A stretch of 64,000 nt of DNA from Vreelandella sedimenti (GTDB lineage Bacteria > Pseudomonadota > Gammaproteobacteria > Pseudomonadales > Halomonadaceae). The stretch is from the NCBI RefSeq assembly GCF_013416325.1, contig NZ_JACCGK010000010.1, forward strand, positions 65,766-129,765, written 5' to 3'. Made by a program: the position numbers and the translations under genes. The notes beneath the pieces were generated by a model. The model searched no databases, had not been told where the DNA came from, and worked only from the letters and a program-made list of their open reading frames with translations. Below, in pieces: positions 10,401 through 18,263 of this stretch. Positions within the stretch are counted from its first letter, which is position 1; each line of letters opens with the position of its first letter.

Positions 10401-13400
10401 TGCTGTACTCAGATAGTCACACAGCCGCTGAGCACCGACTATACGGCTCACCTGCCCTACCAACTGGAAGCCGTTACCTAGATCGTCCACCGACATCGTG
10501 ATCGGGTAGTTGGTGCGCTCCTGACTATCCAGCAAAATCATGCCCGAGCTAGGCTGAGAGTCTTCATCCTTTGTCGGGCTATAGCGGTAGTTAAATAGAG
10601 TTGTGAACAGCGGTGTTCTTCCAGGCAGACCGCTGCAGCGTTGCGCCAGGGCGAGGCTCGCATGCTCGTGTTGCAACAGCGCAGACAGGGCCTCGTGGGC
10701 CTGGCGTAGGGAGTTCTCGATGCCTTGGGAACCCGTCTTAATACATATGGGCAGCGTATTGATAAACATCCCCAAAGCCCGTTCGGCACCCTCGGCGCCT
10801 TGCATGCGCCCGAATAACAGGGTGCCAAACACCACATCGTCCCGCCCAGTGGTTTTGCTCAGCACCAACGCCCAGGCCAGATGGAACAGGCTAGCCGTGC
10901 TCACACCATAACGCTGTGACTGTTGCCTCATCTGCTGGGCCAGCTCCACTGGCAAAGGAAGGCGAACTTCCTCTATCTCACTGCCATCGCCGCGAACGTC
11001 TAACAGACCGAAGGGCGCGGTAGGTTCTTCAACATCGCCCAACCGCTCGCGGAAGAAGGCCTCATGCTCTTTCTGGCTTACCCCTAGTCGGGTCTGGGCA
11101 ACGAAATTGCGGAATGGGAGCGGTTGGGGTAATTCATCTTCGCGGTCTTGCTGGATCAGGGTAATCTCTTCCACTAGTAGCTCAAGGGTAGTGTGATCCA
11201 TCACCAAGTGATGACCAGGCAACTGCATTAGCCATCGATCCTGTCTAACATCGTACGCAGCCAGCGCCCGAAGCATCGGCGCTCGCCGCACATCAAGGCG
11301 ATGATGCTCAGGATCCACTTTCGCATTCAGTTGTTCGGCAACGCTTTGTGATGAGGCGCCATCCACGTTTAGCCATTCGAGGGCTAATTCGGCATGCCGG
11401 TATACCACCTGTACCGGCTCGCGCAGGTTTTCCCACAACACCGCTGTACGTAAAATATCATGACGGGCAATCAGCTTATTGAAACAGGCTATAAAGGCTT
11501 CCAGTCGTTCTCGGCTGTCGAAGCCAAGCAGACGCGGGGTGACATAGGCATCGCCTTCTTCCTGCAGCCTATGGTGGAAGAGAATGCCCTCCTGCAGTGG
11601 TGCCAACGGATAAACATCCTGAATATTGCTAGTAACGCCGGGCACTGCCGCTTCGATGGCGCTGATCTCTTCGTCATCGAGTTCAATTAAGGGCAGCATC
11701 TCAGGCTGGAGAGCCTGACAATCTTGGGGGATCCGGTTGGGCGGGATGATTACCTCCTGCCGCTCTGATGTCTGCGTCAGTGCCTGGGCAAAGGTCGCCA
11801 ATTCCGGGTATTGGAACAGCGTGCGTACCTGCGCCGTTAGTCCCCGATGCCGCATTTTCTCCAGCACTTTTAGAGCTAGCAGCGAATGCCCCCCCAGCTC
11901 AAAGAAGTTGTCATGACGGCCCACACATTTGACACCAATCACCTCTGACCAGACTTCCGCCATCGCTTCTTCCACTTCGCCCTGGGGCGGCTCATACTGC
12001 GAGCCACTGGCCAAATCCGGCACGGGCAGGGCCTTACGGTCTACCTTGCCATTGGCATTCAACGGAAGCGACTCCAATGGGATCACAACGCTCGGCACCA
12101 TATAGTCCGGCAGTCGTTGCCCCAGCGCCTCACGTAGTGAGCTAGTGTCGAGCTTGATGTTAGCCTGGGGAACCACATAAGCGACTAACCTAGAGCCGCT
12201 AGAACCTTCCTGAGCTACCACTACCGCTTCGCGAACCTCTGGCTGGGATAATAGCTCGGCTTCGATCTCCCCCAGTTCGATACGTAGGCCACGTATTTTT
12301 ACTTGATGGTCGAGGCGCCCCAGGTACTCGAGCTGGCCATCCTCCCGCCACCGCACCAGATCGCCGGTGCGGTAGAGGCGCTCGCCCTCTGTGAACGGAT
12401 CAGCGATAAAGCGCTCCGCCGTAAGATCACTGCGATTGAGATAGCCACGGGCCAGACTGATCCCACCCAGGTATAACTCTCCAGCCACACCCGGTGGCGC
12501 CAGGTTGAGCTCACCATCCAAGACGTAGGTGCGGGTACCGCTAATGGGCCGCCCAATGGGGATCTGGCGATGAGCGTCATCACGACACCACCAGTAAGTG
12601 ACATGAATGGTGGTTTCAGTGGGGCCATAAAGATCGTGGAGGTGGGCACTATCAAGACACTCAGCCACATCCTGCTGTAGCGTGGCTGGCACGGCCTCGC
12701 CACCGCACATGATATGTTTGAGACGCGTTTTGGCCTTAACATCGGGATAGGCCAGGAACGCCTTGAGCATAGAGGGCACGAAATTGAGCGTGGTCACGCC
12801 GTGCCGCTGGATCAGCTCAATGATGCGCTCAGGATCTCGATGGTCGCCCGGCTGGGCGATCACCAAACGTGCCCCAACACTTAGCGGCCAGAAAATCTCC
12901 CATACCGAGACGTCGAACCCAAATGGCGCCTTATGTAGTACGGCATCGGTATCGGTGAGTTGGTAGGTCTTCTGCATCCAGACCATGCAGTTGGTCAAGG
13001 CATCATGGCGGATGGCCGCGCCCTTAGGACGCCCGGTAGAGCCTGAGGTGTAAATCACATAGGCGAGGTGTTCGCCGTGTAGCGCCACCGCTGGATCGGT
13101 AGCGGCGTGATGTGCCACGTCCAGCCGATCCAACTCAACGACGCTTAGGCCATCAGCGACCGGCAATGACCTACGCAAGTGGTGCTGAGTCAGCAGCAAC
13201 TCGATGCCACTATCGTCAGCGATGAACGCCAGCCGCGCCGAGGGGTACTCGGGATCCAGCGGCACATAGGCGCCGCCCGTTTTGAGAATCGCCAACAGCC
13301 CCACCACCATTTCGATGGAGCGTTCCATGGCGATGCCCACCCGGGTTTCGGGTACTACGCCTAGACCGATCAGATAGTGGGCCAGCCGGTTGGCACGTGT

Positions 13401-16400
13401 ATTAAGCTCACCATAGTTGAGTAACTGCTCTTCAAATATTAAGGCAGTAGCCTCGGGCATTACTGCGGCCTGGCGCTCGATCAACTGATGAATTGGTGCA
13501 GCCTCGGAATACTGTTGAGTCTTCTCTCCCCAGTCGCTCAACAACTGCTGCTCGTTTTTTCCTAGCAGGCTGATCTCACTTATCGCTTGCCTCGGTACCG
13601 TTTGCAGACTTTCCACAATGCCGGCTACAGCGGCTTCCATGTAATCACATAACCTTTGTGCACCAATCGTGCGAATCACCTGCCCCACTAGCTGGAAGCC
13701 CTCTCCCAGATCATCTACCGCCATACCAATCGGATAGTTGGTACGCTCCTGGCCGCCCAGCACTTCCATCCCCTCCAAGGTATGAATGGAACGACCTTCG
13801 TGCTTAGGTGCGCTATAGCGATAGTTCAGCAAACTGGTGAAGAGCGGCATGCCACTCGGTAGCCCACTACAGCGCTGAGCAAGTCCAAGGCTAGCGTGCT
13901 CGTGATAAAGCAGTGCAGATAGGGACTCGTGGGTTTGGCGCAAGGACTGCTCGATACCTTGAGTGCCCATTTTGATACGCACAGGCAAAGTGTTGATAAA
14001 CATCCCCAGTGCCCGCTCAGCTCCTTCAGTGCCCTGCATACGGCCGAACAAAACGGTGCCAAATACCACGTCATCCCGCCCGGTGGTTTTGCTTAGCACC
14101 AAGGCCCAGGCCAAGTGGAACAGGCTAGCCGTGCTCACACCATGGCGTTGTGCCTGCTGCCGCACCTGTTGAGCCAACTCTGGCTCTAGCGGCAGCCGCA
14201 TTTCCTCGATATCGCTGCCATCGCCGCGGACCTCCAGTAGTCCGAAAGGCGCGGTCGGTTCTTCCACATCGCCCAACCGCTCGCGGAAGAAGGTTTCATG
14301 CTCTTCCTGGCTTACCCCTCGTCGGGTCTGAGCAACGAAGTTACGGAATGGGATAGGCTTGGGCAGTTCGTCTTCGCAGCCTTGCTGGATCAGGGTAATT
14401 TCATCCACCAGTAGCTCGAGAGTGGTGTGATCCATGACGAGATGGTGGCTAGGCAACTGCAGCAACCAGCGTCCCTGCTCAGCATCGTGGGCCGCCAGCG
14501 CCCGAAGCATCGGCGCTCGGCGTACATCGAGGCGGTGGCGCTCAGGATCCACCTCGGCATTCAGCCGTTCGACAACGCTTTGTGATGGGACGCCATCCAC
14601 GATTAGCCACTCGAGGGCTAATTCGGCATGCCGGTATACCACCTGCACCGGCTCGCGCAGGTTTTCCCACAACACCGCGGTACGCAGAATATCGTGACGG
14701 GCAATCAGCTTATTGAAACAGGCTATAAAGGCTTCCAGCCGTTCTCGGCTGTCGAAACCAAGTAAGTGTTGGGTCACATAGGCATCTCCTTCTAGCTGCA
14801 GCCGGTGGTGGAAGAGAATACCCTCCTGTAACGGTGCTAGTGGGTAGATATCCTGGATATTGCTGGCCCCACCCGGCACGGCCGTTTCGATGGCGCTGAT
14901 CTCTTCGGCATTGAGCTCGATGAGTGTCAACATCTCAGGTTGGAGAGTCTGACAATCGTGAGGGATCAGATTGGGCGGGATATTGATTTCCTGCTGTCCT
15001 GATGTCTGCGTCAATGCCCGGGCGAAGGCCGCTAGTTCCGGGCACTGGAACAGCGTGCGCACCTGCGCCGTCAAGCCCCGGTGCCGCATTTGCTCCAGCA
15101 CTTTTAGAGCCAGAAGCGAATGCCCCCCCAGCTCAAAGAAGTTGTCATGACGGCCCACACGTTCGACGCCAATTACCTCTGACCAGATTCCCGCCAGCGC
15201 TTTTTCCACCTCTCCCTGAGGCGGCTCATAGTGCGTGTTACTGGCCAAGTCCGGCTTGGGCAGGGCCTTGCGATCCACCTTGCCATTAGCATTCAGCGGC
15301 AGTGCTTCGAGCATGACCACGACGCCCGGCACCATATAGTCTGGCAGTCGTTGCCCCAGCACCTCACGTAGTGAGGTGCTATCGAGTTCACTGCCAGCCT
15401 GGGGAACCACATAGGCCACCAGTCTCGAACCAGTGGAGCCTTCTTGCGCTACCACTACCGCCTCGTGAACTGTCGGCTGAGAGAGTAGTTCGGCTTCGAT
15501 CTCACCTAGCTCAATACGTAGGCCGTGGATCTTAACCTGGTGATCGAGGCGGCCCAGGTACTCAAGCTGGCCATCCTCCCGCCAGCGCACTAGATCGCCG
15601 GTACGGTAGAGGCGTTCTCCCTGCGCAAACGGATCAGCGATAAAACGTTCTGCTGTAAGGTCGGTACGATTCAAATAGCCCCTCGCTAGACCAGCGCCGC
15701 CCAGGTAAAGCTCACCTGCTATGCCGACCGGTACAAGATTCAGATCGGCATCCAGCACCAGTGCCTTACGTGCCCCAATTGGCTGGCCGATCGGCACTTG
15801 AGGCGACTGCCCCAACCCAGCATCGTCTGACCATAGCGTCGGCGAGATAACGGTTTCGGCCGGACCATAGGCATTGAACAGTCGCTCTGGCTGGCAAATT
15901 CGACGAACTCCCTCAAACTCATCTCGCGACCAGGCTTCGCCACCGGCAATGCATAGGCGCACTGGCAAGGAACCTGCCGACAAGCTTTGATAGAGGTGGC
16001 GTAAATAAGCCGGCGGCAGATACAGCACGCTAACGGCATGCTGCCGCACCAGAGTGGCTAGCGTCTCGGTTCCTAGATGGCGTCCTTGTGGTAGCACAAG
16101 GGCTGCTCCTGCTAGCAGTGGAAGCAACCACTGTTCCCCAGCGGCGTCAAAACTGATCGAAGCGAACTGAAGCAGCCGGTCTTCGGGCGTCAGTCCATAG
16201 CGCGCGCCAATCGCTTGAAGATGCATCGACAGCGGGCCATGACTCACCCCAACGCCCTTGGGCCGCCCAGTGGAGCCCGAAGTGTAGATCAAATAGGCGA
16301 GGTGCTCGCCATGCAGCGTCACCTCAGGATTGGTCGAGGCATGCTGCGTGACGTCCAGCCGACCCAGCTCGATAACTCTCAGGCTCTCAGCCACAGGCAA

Positions 16401-18263
16401 CGTATCGCGAAGATGCTTCTGGGTGAGCAACAGCTCGATGCCGCTGTCTTCGGCCATATAGGCCAGCCGCTCGGCGGGGTAGTCCGTATCCAGTGGCACA
16501 TAGGCGCCACCCGCCTTGAGAATCGCCAGCAGTCCCACCACCATCTCGATGGAACGCTCAACAGCGATTCCCACCCGCGTCTCAGGTTTTACGCCTAGGC
16601 CAATTAGGTAGTGAGCCAACTGGTTGGCGCGGATATTGAGTTGGGCGTAGCTGAGTGTCTGATTTTTGAATACTAGTGCCGTAGCCTCTGGGGTTGCCTC
16701 AGCCTGCCGTTCAATTAGGTGATGGATTGGCTGGGCAGCGGGATGCCGTTGTGTGTTTACACCCCATTTCTGTAATTTTAGCTGTTCATCTTTATCTAGC
16801 AGTTCGATATCGCTCAACGCGCATTCAGGCACCTCTGCCAGTGCCTGAAGAATGACCGTATAGTGCTGAGCTAGACGTTTAATGGTGGTTGCATCAAATA
16901 GCTCTTCTGCATAAACGAAGCTTGCCTCCAGGCAGTCATCATTGCGTTCTACCACATTTAGCGTCAGTTCTAACTGCGCTCTTCCATGCTCCAGCGGCCA
17001 GTTTCTCAATTCCAGTCCTGGTAGCGTCTTCAGCGATCCATGATCTTGCCGCTGGTGGTTGAACATCACCTGGAACAGCGGCGTGTGGCTCAAGCTACGC
17101 TCGGGCTGCAGCGCTTCCACTAATTGCTCGAACGGCAGATCTTGATGCTCTTGTGCCCCCAGAGCTGCACGTTTGCTCTGTTCCAGCGCCTCAGCCAGGC
17201 TAAGGCGTCCACATAACGTATTGCGCAGTACCTGGGTGTTGACGAAAAGCCCCACCACGCCTTGGGTCTCCATCCGGTGGCGGTTGGCAATTGGCACGCC
17301 GACCCGGATATTTTCCTGTCCCGTATATCGATACAGCAGCGCTTGGAAACCGGTGAGTAACGTCATAAACAGGGTGGCGCCCTTCGCCTGAGCCTGATGA
17401 CTCAATCCGCTCACCATCGAGCCAGGAAGCATTATTTCGTGGCTTGCTGCTTGATAGTGTCCATCGCTGCGACGTGGGCGATCGGTCGGCAACTTCAGTA
17501 CCGGGTGTTCGTTGCCAAGTTCCACCTGCCAGTATGCGAGCTGGCGTTCTTTCTCGCCCGCTTCCATCCATTGACGCTGCCAGAGTGCATAATCAGCGTA
17601 CTGTATCGGCAGGGCTGGCGGCTGCCACGTTTCACCCGTTACCCGAGCGGAGTAGTCCGCTGCAAATTCATCGATGATCAACTGCATCGACCAACCATCG
17701 GAGACGATGTGGTGCATTACCACTACTAACAGGTACTCCTCTTCAGCTAAACGCAGTATCCCCACGCGCAAAAGTGGCCCCTGCTCCAAATCGAAAGGAT
17801 CGTTGCAAAGCCGATCAACCTGATTTTCTATTGCCCCTTCTCGTTCAGCCTTCGGCATATGACCTAGGTCGACCTCATGCAATGCGAAGTTGCTATCAGC
17901 CTGCACCACCTGCATCACACCACCCTCGCCATCGTCGCGGAACACCGTCCGCAATGTTTCATGACGAGATATTAAGGCGGAGAAGCTACCCCGGAGTGCT
18001 TCAGTATCCAGCGAGCCCTTAAGGGTCAGAGCACCAGTAATATGGTAAGCGCTGCTTTGAGGATCCATGCGCCACAGAAACCACTGGCGAAGTTGGGCAT
18101 AAGAGGGTGAGCAAGCTGTCTGTTGTGATACAGGACGAGAAAGAATTGGGAACTGGCCAATGCCTAACCCCTGAGTGCGAATCTTGTCGTAAACTGCGCG
18201 ACGCTGCTCAACAGGTAATCCGGCAAAGCGTTCCGCAATACGACGGGTATCTATGTTACTCAT
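4440..18263 (-). CDS. Four-module NRPS with terminal thioesterase (siderophore assembly, modules 4-7)
   Basis: A 4607-residue cytosolic megasynthase, the last protein of the assembly line. Domain order is C-A-T, then three C-A-T modules, then thioesterase. The first C domain carries HHIVSDG (about residue 184). The next three C domains carry HHLVMDH plus an N-terminal HHRLQxxGD motif (about 1152, 2229 and 3306), which is the dual epimerisation/condensation signature. Carrier serines in GGHS/GGDS are near 1049, 2127, 3203 and 4281; the thioesterase nucleophile in GWSLGG is near 4412. My hand-read A-domain codes are DAEYCAAISK, DVWNMGLIHK, DVWHVSLIDK (serine) and DVWNMGLIHK. The second and fourth resemble threonine and hydroxyornithine codes equally. 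A domains 2 and 4 are nearly identical in sequence. The start codon overlaps the previous stop as ATGA. The thioesterase should release a linear acid or a cyclised hydroxyornithine terminus. Confidence 0.95.
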   Translation of the reverse strand: MSNIDTRRIAERFAGLPVEQRRAVYDKIRTQGLGIGQFPILSRPVSQQTACSPSYAQLRQWFLWRMDPQSSAYHITGALTLKGSLDTEALRGSFSALISRHETLRTVFRDDGEGGVMQVVQADSNFALHEVDLGHMPKAEREGAIENQVDRLCNDPFDLEQGPLLRVGILRLAEEEYLLVVVMHHIVSDGWSMQLIIDEFAADYSARVTGETWQPPALPIQYADYALWQRQWMEAGEKERQLAYWQVELGNEHPVLKLPTDRPRRSDGHYQAASHEIMLPGSMVSGLSHQAQAKGATLFMTLLTGFQALLYRYTGQENIRVGVPIANRHRMETQGVVGLFVNTQVLRNTLCGRLSLAEALEQSKRAALGAQEHQDLPFEQLVEALQPERSLSHTPLFQVMFNHQRQDHGSLKTLPGLELRNWPLEHGRAQLELTLNVVERNDDCLEASFVYAEELFDATTIKRLAQHYTVILQALAEVPECALSDIELLDKDEQLKLQKWGVNTQRHPAAQPIHHLIERQAEATPEATALVFKNQTLSYAQLNIRANQLAHYLIGLGVKPETRVGIAVERSIEMVVGLLAILKAGGAYVPLDTDYPAERLAYMAEDSGIELLLTQKHLRDTLPVAESLRVIELGRLDVTQHASTNPEVTLHGEHLAYLIYTSGSTGRPKGVGVSHGPLSMHLQAIGARYGLTPEDRLLQFASISFDAAGEQWLLPLLAGAALVLPQGRHLGTETLATLVRQHAVSVLYLPPAYLRHLYQSLSAGSLPVRLCIAGGEAWSRDEFEGVRRICQPERLFNAYGPAETVISPTLWSDDAGLGQSPQVPIGQPIGARKALVLDADLNLVPVGIAGELYLGGAGLARGYLNRTDLTAERFIADPFAQGERLYRTGDLVRWREDGQLEYLGRLDHQVKIHGLRIELGEIEAELLSQPTVHEAVVVAQEGSTGSRLVAYVVPQAGSELDSTSLREVLGQRLPDYMVPGVVVMLEALPLNANGKVDRKALPKPDLASNTHYEPPQGEVEKALAGIWSEVIGVERVGRHDNFFELGGHSLLALKVLEQMRHRGLTAQVRTLFQCPELAAFARALTQTSGQQEINIPPNLIPHDCQTLQPEMLTLIELNAEEISAIETAVPGGASNIQDIYPLAPLQEGILFHHRLQLEGDAYVTQHLLGFDSRERLEAFIACFNKLIARHDILRTAVLWENLREPVQVVYRHAELALEWLIVDGVPSQSVVERLNAEVDPERHRLDVRRAPMLRALAAHDAEQGRWLLQLPSHHLVMDHTTLELLVDEITLIQQGCEDELPKPIPFRNFVAQTRRGVSQEEHETFFRERLGDVEEPTAPFGLLEVRGDGSDIEEMRLPLEPELAQQVRQQAQRHGVSTASLFHLAWALVLSKTTGRDDVVFGTVLFGRMQGTEGAERALGMFINTLPVRIKMGTQGIEQSLRQTHESLSALLYHEHASLGLAQRCSGLPSGMPLFTSLLNYRYSAPKHEGRSIHTLEGMEVLGGQERTNYPIGMAVDDLGEGFQLVGQVIRTIGAQRLCDYMEAAVAGIVESLQTVPRQAISEISLLGKNEQQLLSDWGEKTQQYSEAAPIHQLIERQAAVMPEATALIFEEQLLNYGELNTRANRLAHYLIGLGVVPETRVGIAMERSIEMVVGLLAILKTGGAYVPLDPEYPSARLAFIADDSGIELLLTQHHLRRSLPVADGLSVVELDRLDVAHHAATDPAVALHGEHLAYVIYTSGSTGRPKGAAIRHDALTNCMVWMQKTYQLTDTDAVLHKAPFGFDVSVWEIFWPLSVGARLVIAQPGDHRDPERIIELIQRHGVTTLNFVPSMLKAFLAYPDVKAKTRLKHIMCGGEAVPATLQQDVAECLDSAHLHDLYGPTETTIHVTYWWCRDDAHRQIPIGRPISGTRTYVLDGELNLAPPGVAGELYLGGISLARGYLNRSDLTAERFIADPFTEGERLYRTGDLVRWREDGQLEYLGRLDHQVKIRGLRIELGEIEAELLSQPEVREAVVVAQEGSSGSRLVAYVVPQANIKLDTSSLREALGQRLPDYMVPSVVIPLESLPLNANGKVDRKALPVPDLASGSQYEPPQGEVEEAMAEVWSEVIGVKCVGRHDNFFELGGHSLLALKVLEKMRHRGLTAQVRTLFQYPELATFAQALTQTSERQEVIIPPNRIPQDCQALQPEMLPLIELDDEEISAIEAAVPGVTSNIQDVYPLAPLQEGILFHHRLQEEGDAYVTPRLLGFDSRERLEAFIACFNKLIARHDILRTAVLWENLREPVQVVYRHAELALEWLNVDGASSQSVAEQLNAKVDPEHHRLDVRRAPMLRALAAYDVRQDRWLMQLPGHHLVMDHTTLELLVEEITLIQQDREDELPQPLPFRNFVAQTRLGVSQKEHEAFFRERLGDVEEPTAPFGLLDVRGDGSEIEEVRLPLPVELAQQMRQQSQRYGVSTASLFHLAWALVLSKTTGRDDVVFGTLLFGRMQGAEGAERALGMFINTLPICIKTGSQGIENSLRQAHEALSALLQHEHASLALAQRCSGLPGRTPLFTTLFNYRYSPTKDEDSQPSSGMILLDSQERTNYPITMSVDDLGNGFQLVGQVSRIVGAQRLCDYLSTAIAGIVESLQAASQQSLSEISLLRTDEQQLLREWGEDKQQYSDTSPVHYLIEQQALATSEVTAVVFEDQSLSYAELNTRANRLAHYLIGLGVRPETQVGVAMERSIEMVVGLLAILKAGGAYVPLDPDYPSERLAYMVEDSGIELLLTQQHLRDTLPIAESLSVIELDRLEVAHYASNNPGVALHGEHLAYVIYTSGSTGRPKGVANRHHALTNRLRWMQDAYGLTADDAVLQKTPFSFDVSVWEFFWPLMQGGRLVMAPPGAHREPSQLVELIRTHDITTLHFVPSMLQAFLAHGEIEACTSLTRMVCSGEALPAELQNQVFARLPQVALYNLYGPTEAAIDVTHWTCQDDGRNQVAIGQPIAGIRTYVLDSDLNLAPPGVEGELYLGGMGLARGYLHRPDLTAERFVADPFAQGERLYRTGDLVRWREGGQLEYLGRLDHQVKIRGLRIELGEIEAELLAQPAVREAVVVAQESPGGSRLVAYVVSQADSELDTSSLREALGQKLPDYMVPGVVVTLNAMPLNANGKVDRKALPEPDLASGLQYETPQGEVEEALAAIWSEVLGVERVGRHDNFFELGGHSLLALKVLEQMRHLGLTTQVRTLFQFPALAAFVQAIAQKPLRQEIVIPPNRIPRECQAIEPEMLTLIELNAEEISTIEAAVPSGAANIQDIYPLVPLQEGILFHHRLQQKGDAYVAPRLLGFDSRERLEAFIAGFNQLIARHDILRTAVLWEGLREPVQVVSRHAVLEIEWSVVPDESTGRLAEWLYTQVDPEYRRLDVRQAPMLRAVAAYDAEQQRWLLQLPSHHLVMDHTTLELLVKEIALIQQGREDALPKPLPFRNFVAEARLGVSTEAHENFFREQLSEVKEPTAPFGLLEVRGDGSDIEEVRVPLESELARQVRRQAQRHGVSTASLFHLAWALVLSKTTGQDDVVFGTVLFGRMQGMEGAERALGMFINTLPVRIKTGSQWVDQCLRDTHNALSELLHHEHASLGLAQRCSGLPGGTPLFTSLLNYRYSAPQQDESSVHTWEGMEVLGGQERTNYPIGMAVDDLGEGFQLVGQVSRSVGAQRLCDYMRAAVVGIVESLHSAPEQLLSEISLLGKNERQLLSEWGENSHLHLGGQSIHQLIERQSMKTPEATALIFAEQRLRYDELNTRSNRLAHYLIGLGVRPETRVGIAMERSIEMVVGLLAILKAGGAYVPLDPEYPSERLAFIADDSGIELLLTQHHLRESLPIADKLSVVELDRLDVAHHASSNPAVELHGEHLAYVIYTSGSTGRPKGAAIRHDALTNCMVWMQETYQLTDTDAVLHKAPFGFDVSVWEIFWPLSVGARLVIAQPGDHRDPERIIELIQRHGVTTLNFVPSMLKAFLAYPDVRAKTRLKHIMCGGEAVPASLQQDVAECLDGANLHDLYGPTETTIHVTHWWCRDDAQRQIPIGRPISGTRTYVLDGELNLVPQGVAGELYLGGVSLARGYLNRSDLTADRFVADPFTTGERLYRTGDLVRWREDGQLEYLGRLDHQVKIRGLRIELGEIEAELLSQPEIREAVVVTQEGPGGSRLVAYVVPQAGIELDTSALRERLGQQLPDYMVPRVIVTIDALPLNANGKVERKALPEPHLGEAREYVAPSTPEAHQLAEIWQQVLGVERVGETDNFFELGGDSLLSLKVMNHVQALREPKLDFKLFDLMQKPTIADLLEVRNHTEVLPKGALMLNGECRTQPPLFCIHAVMGTVFDYQPLARRLQGVCTVYGLSCRMLTDPKHRDTSLETMADDYVETIRRIQPVGPYRLLGWSLGGALAALIAARLEGLGQDVSQLALIDPYIPGGELHSEDSWQRDFANFASVILPSVSLEARDGKEESKEEPSEEEIAIKLSKLMASFDAYGREGYATLGSEELARIFCVARHLKYLSLQLDALPALDCDVDCWWESKRGWEERQALANQLNRIPRTSIETPHDHFSIVGDEDLISQVEELLEASAHRYIGEQVPA

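Noticed and set aside
17200-17571. Long open frames on both strands inside the NRPS genes (for example 123 residues at 17200-17571 and 162 residues at 21263-21751)
   Set aside because: They lie in other frames of conserved NRPS domains, lack family resemblance and ribosome sites, and recur at equivalent positions in repeated modules.
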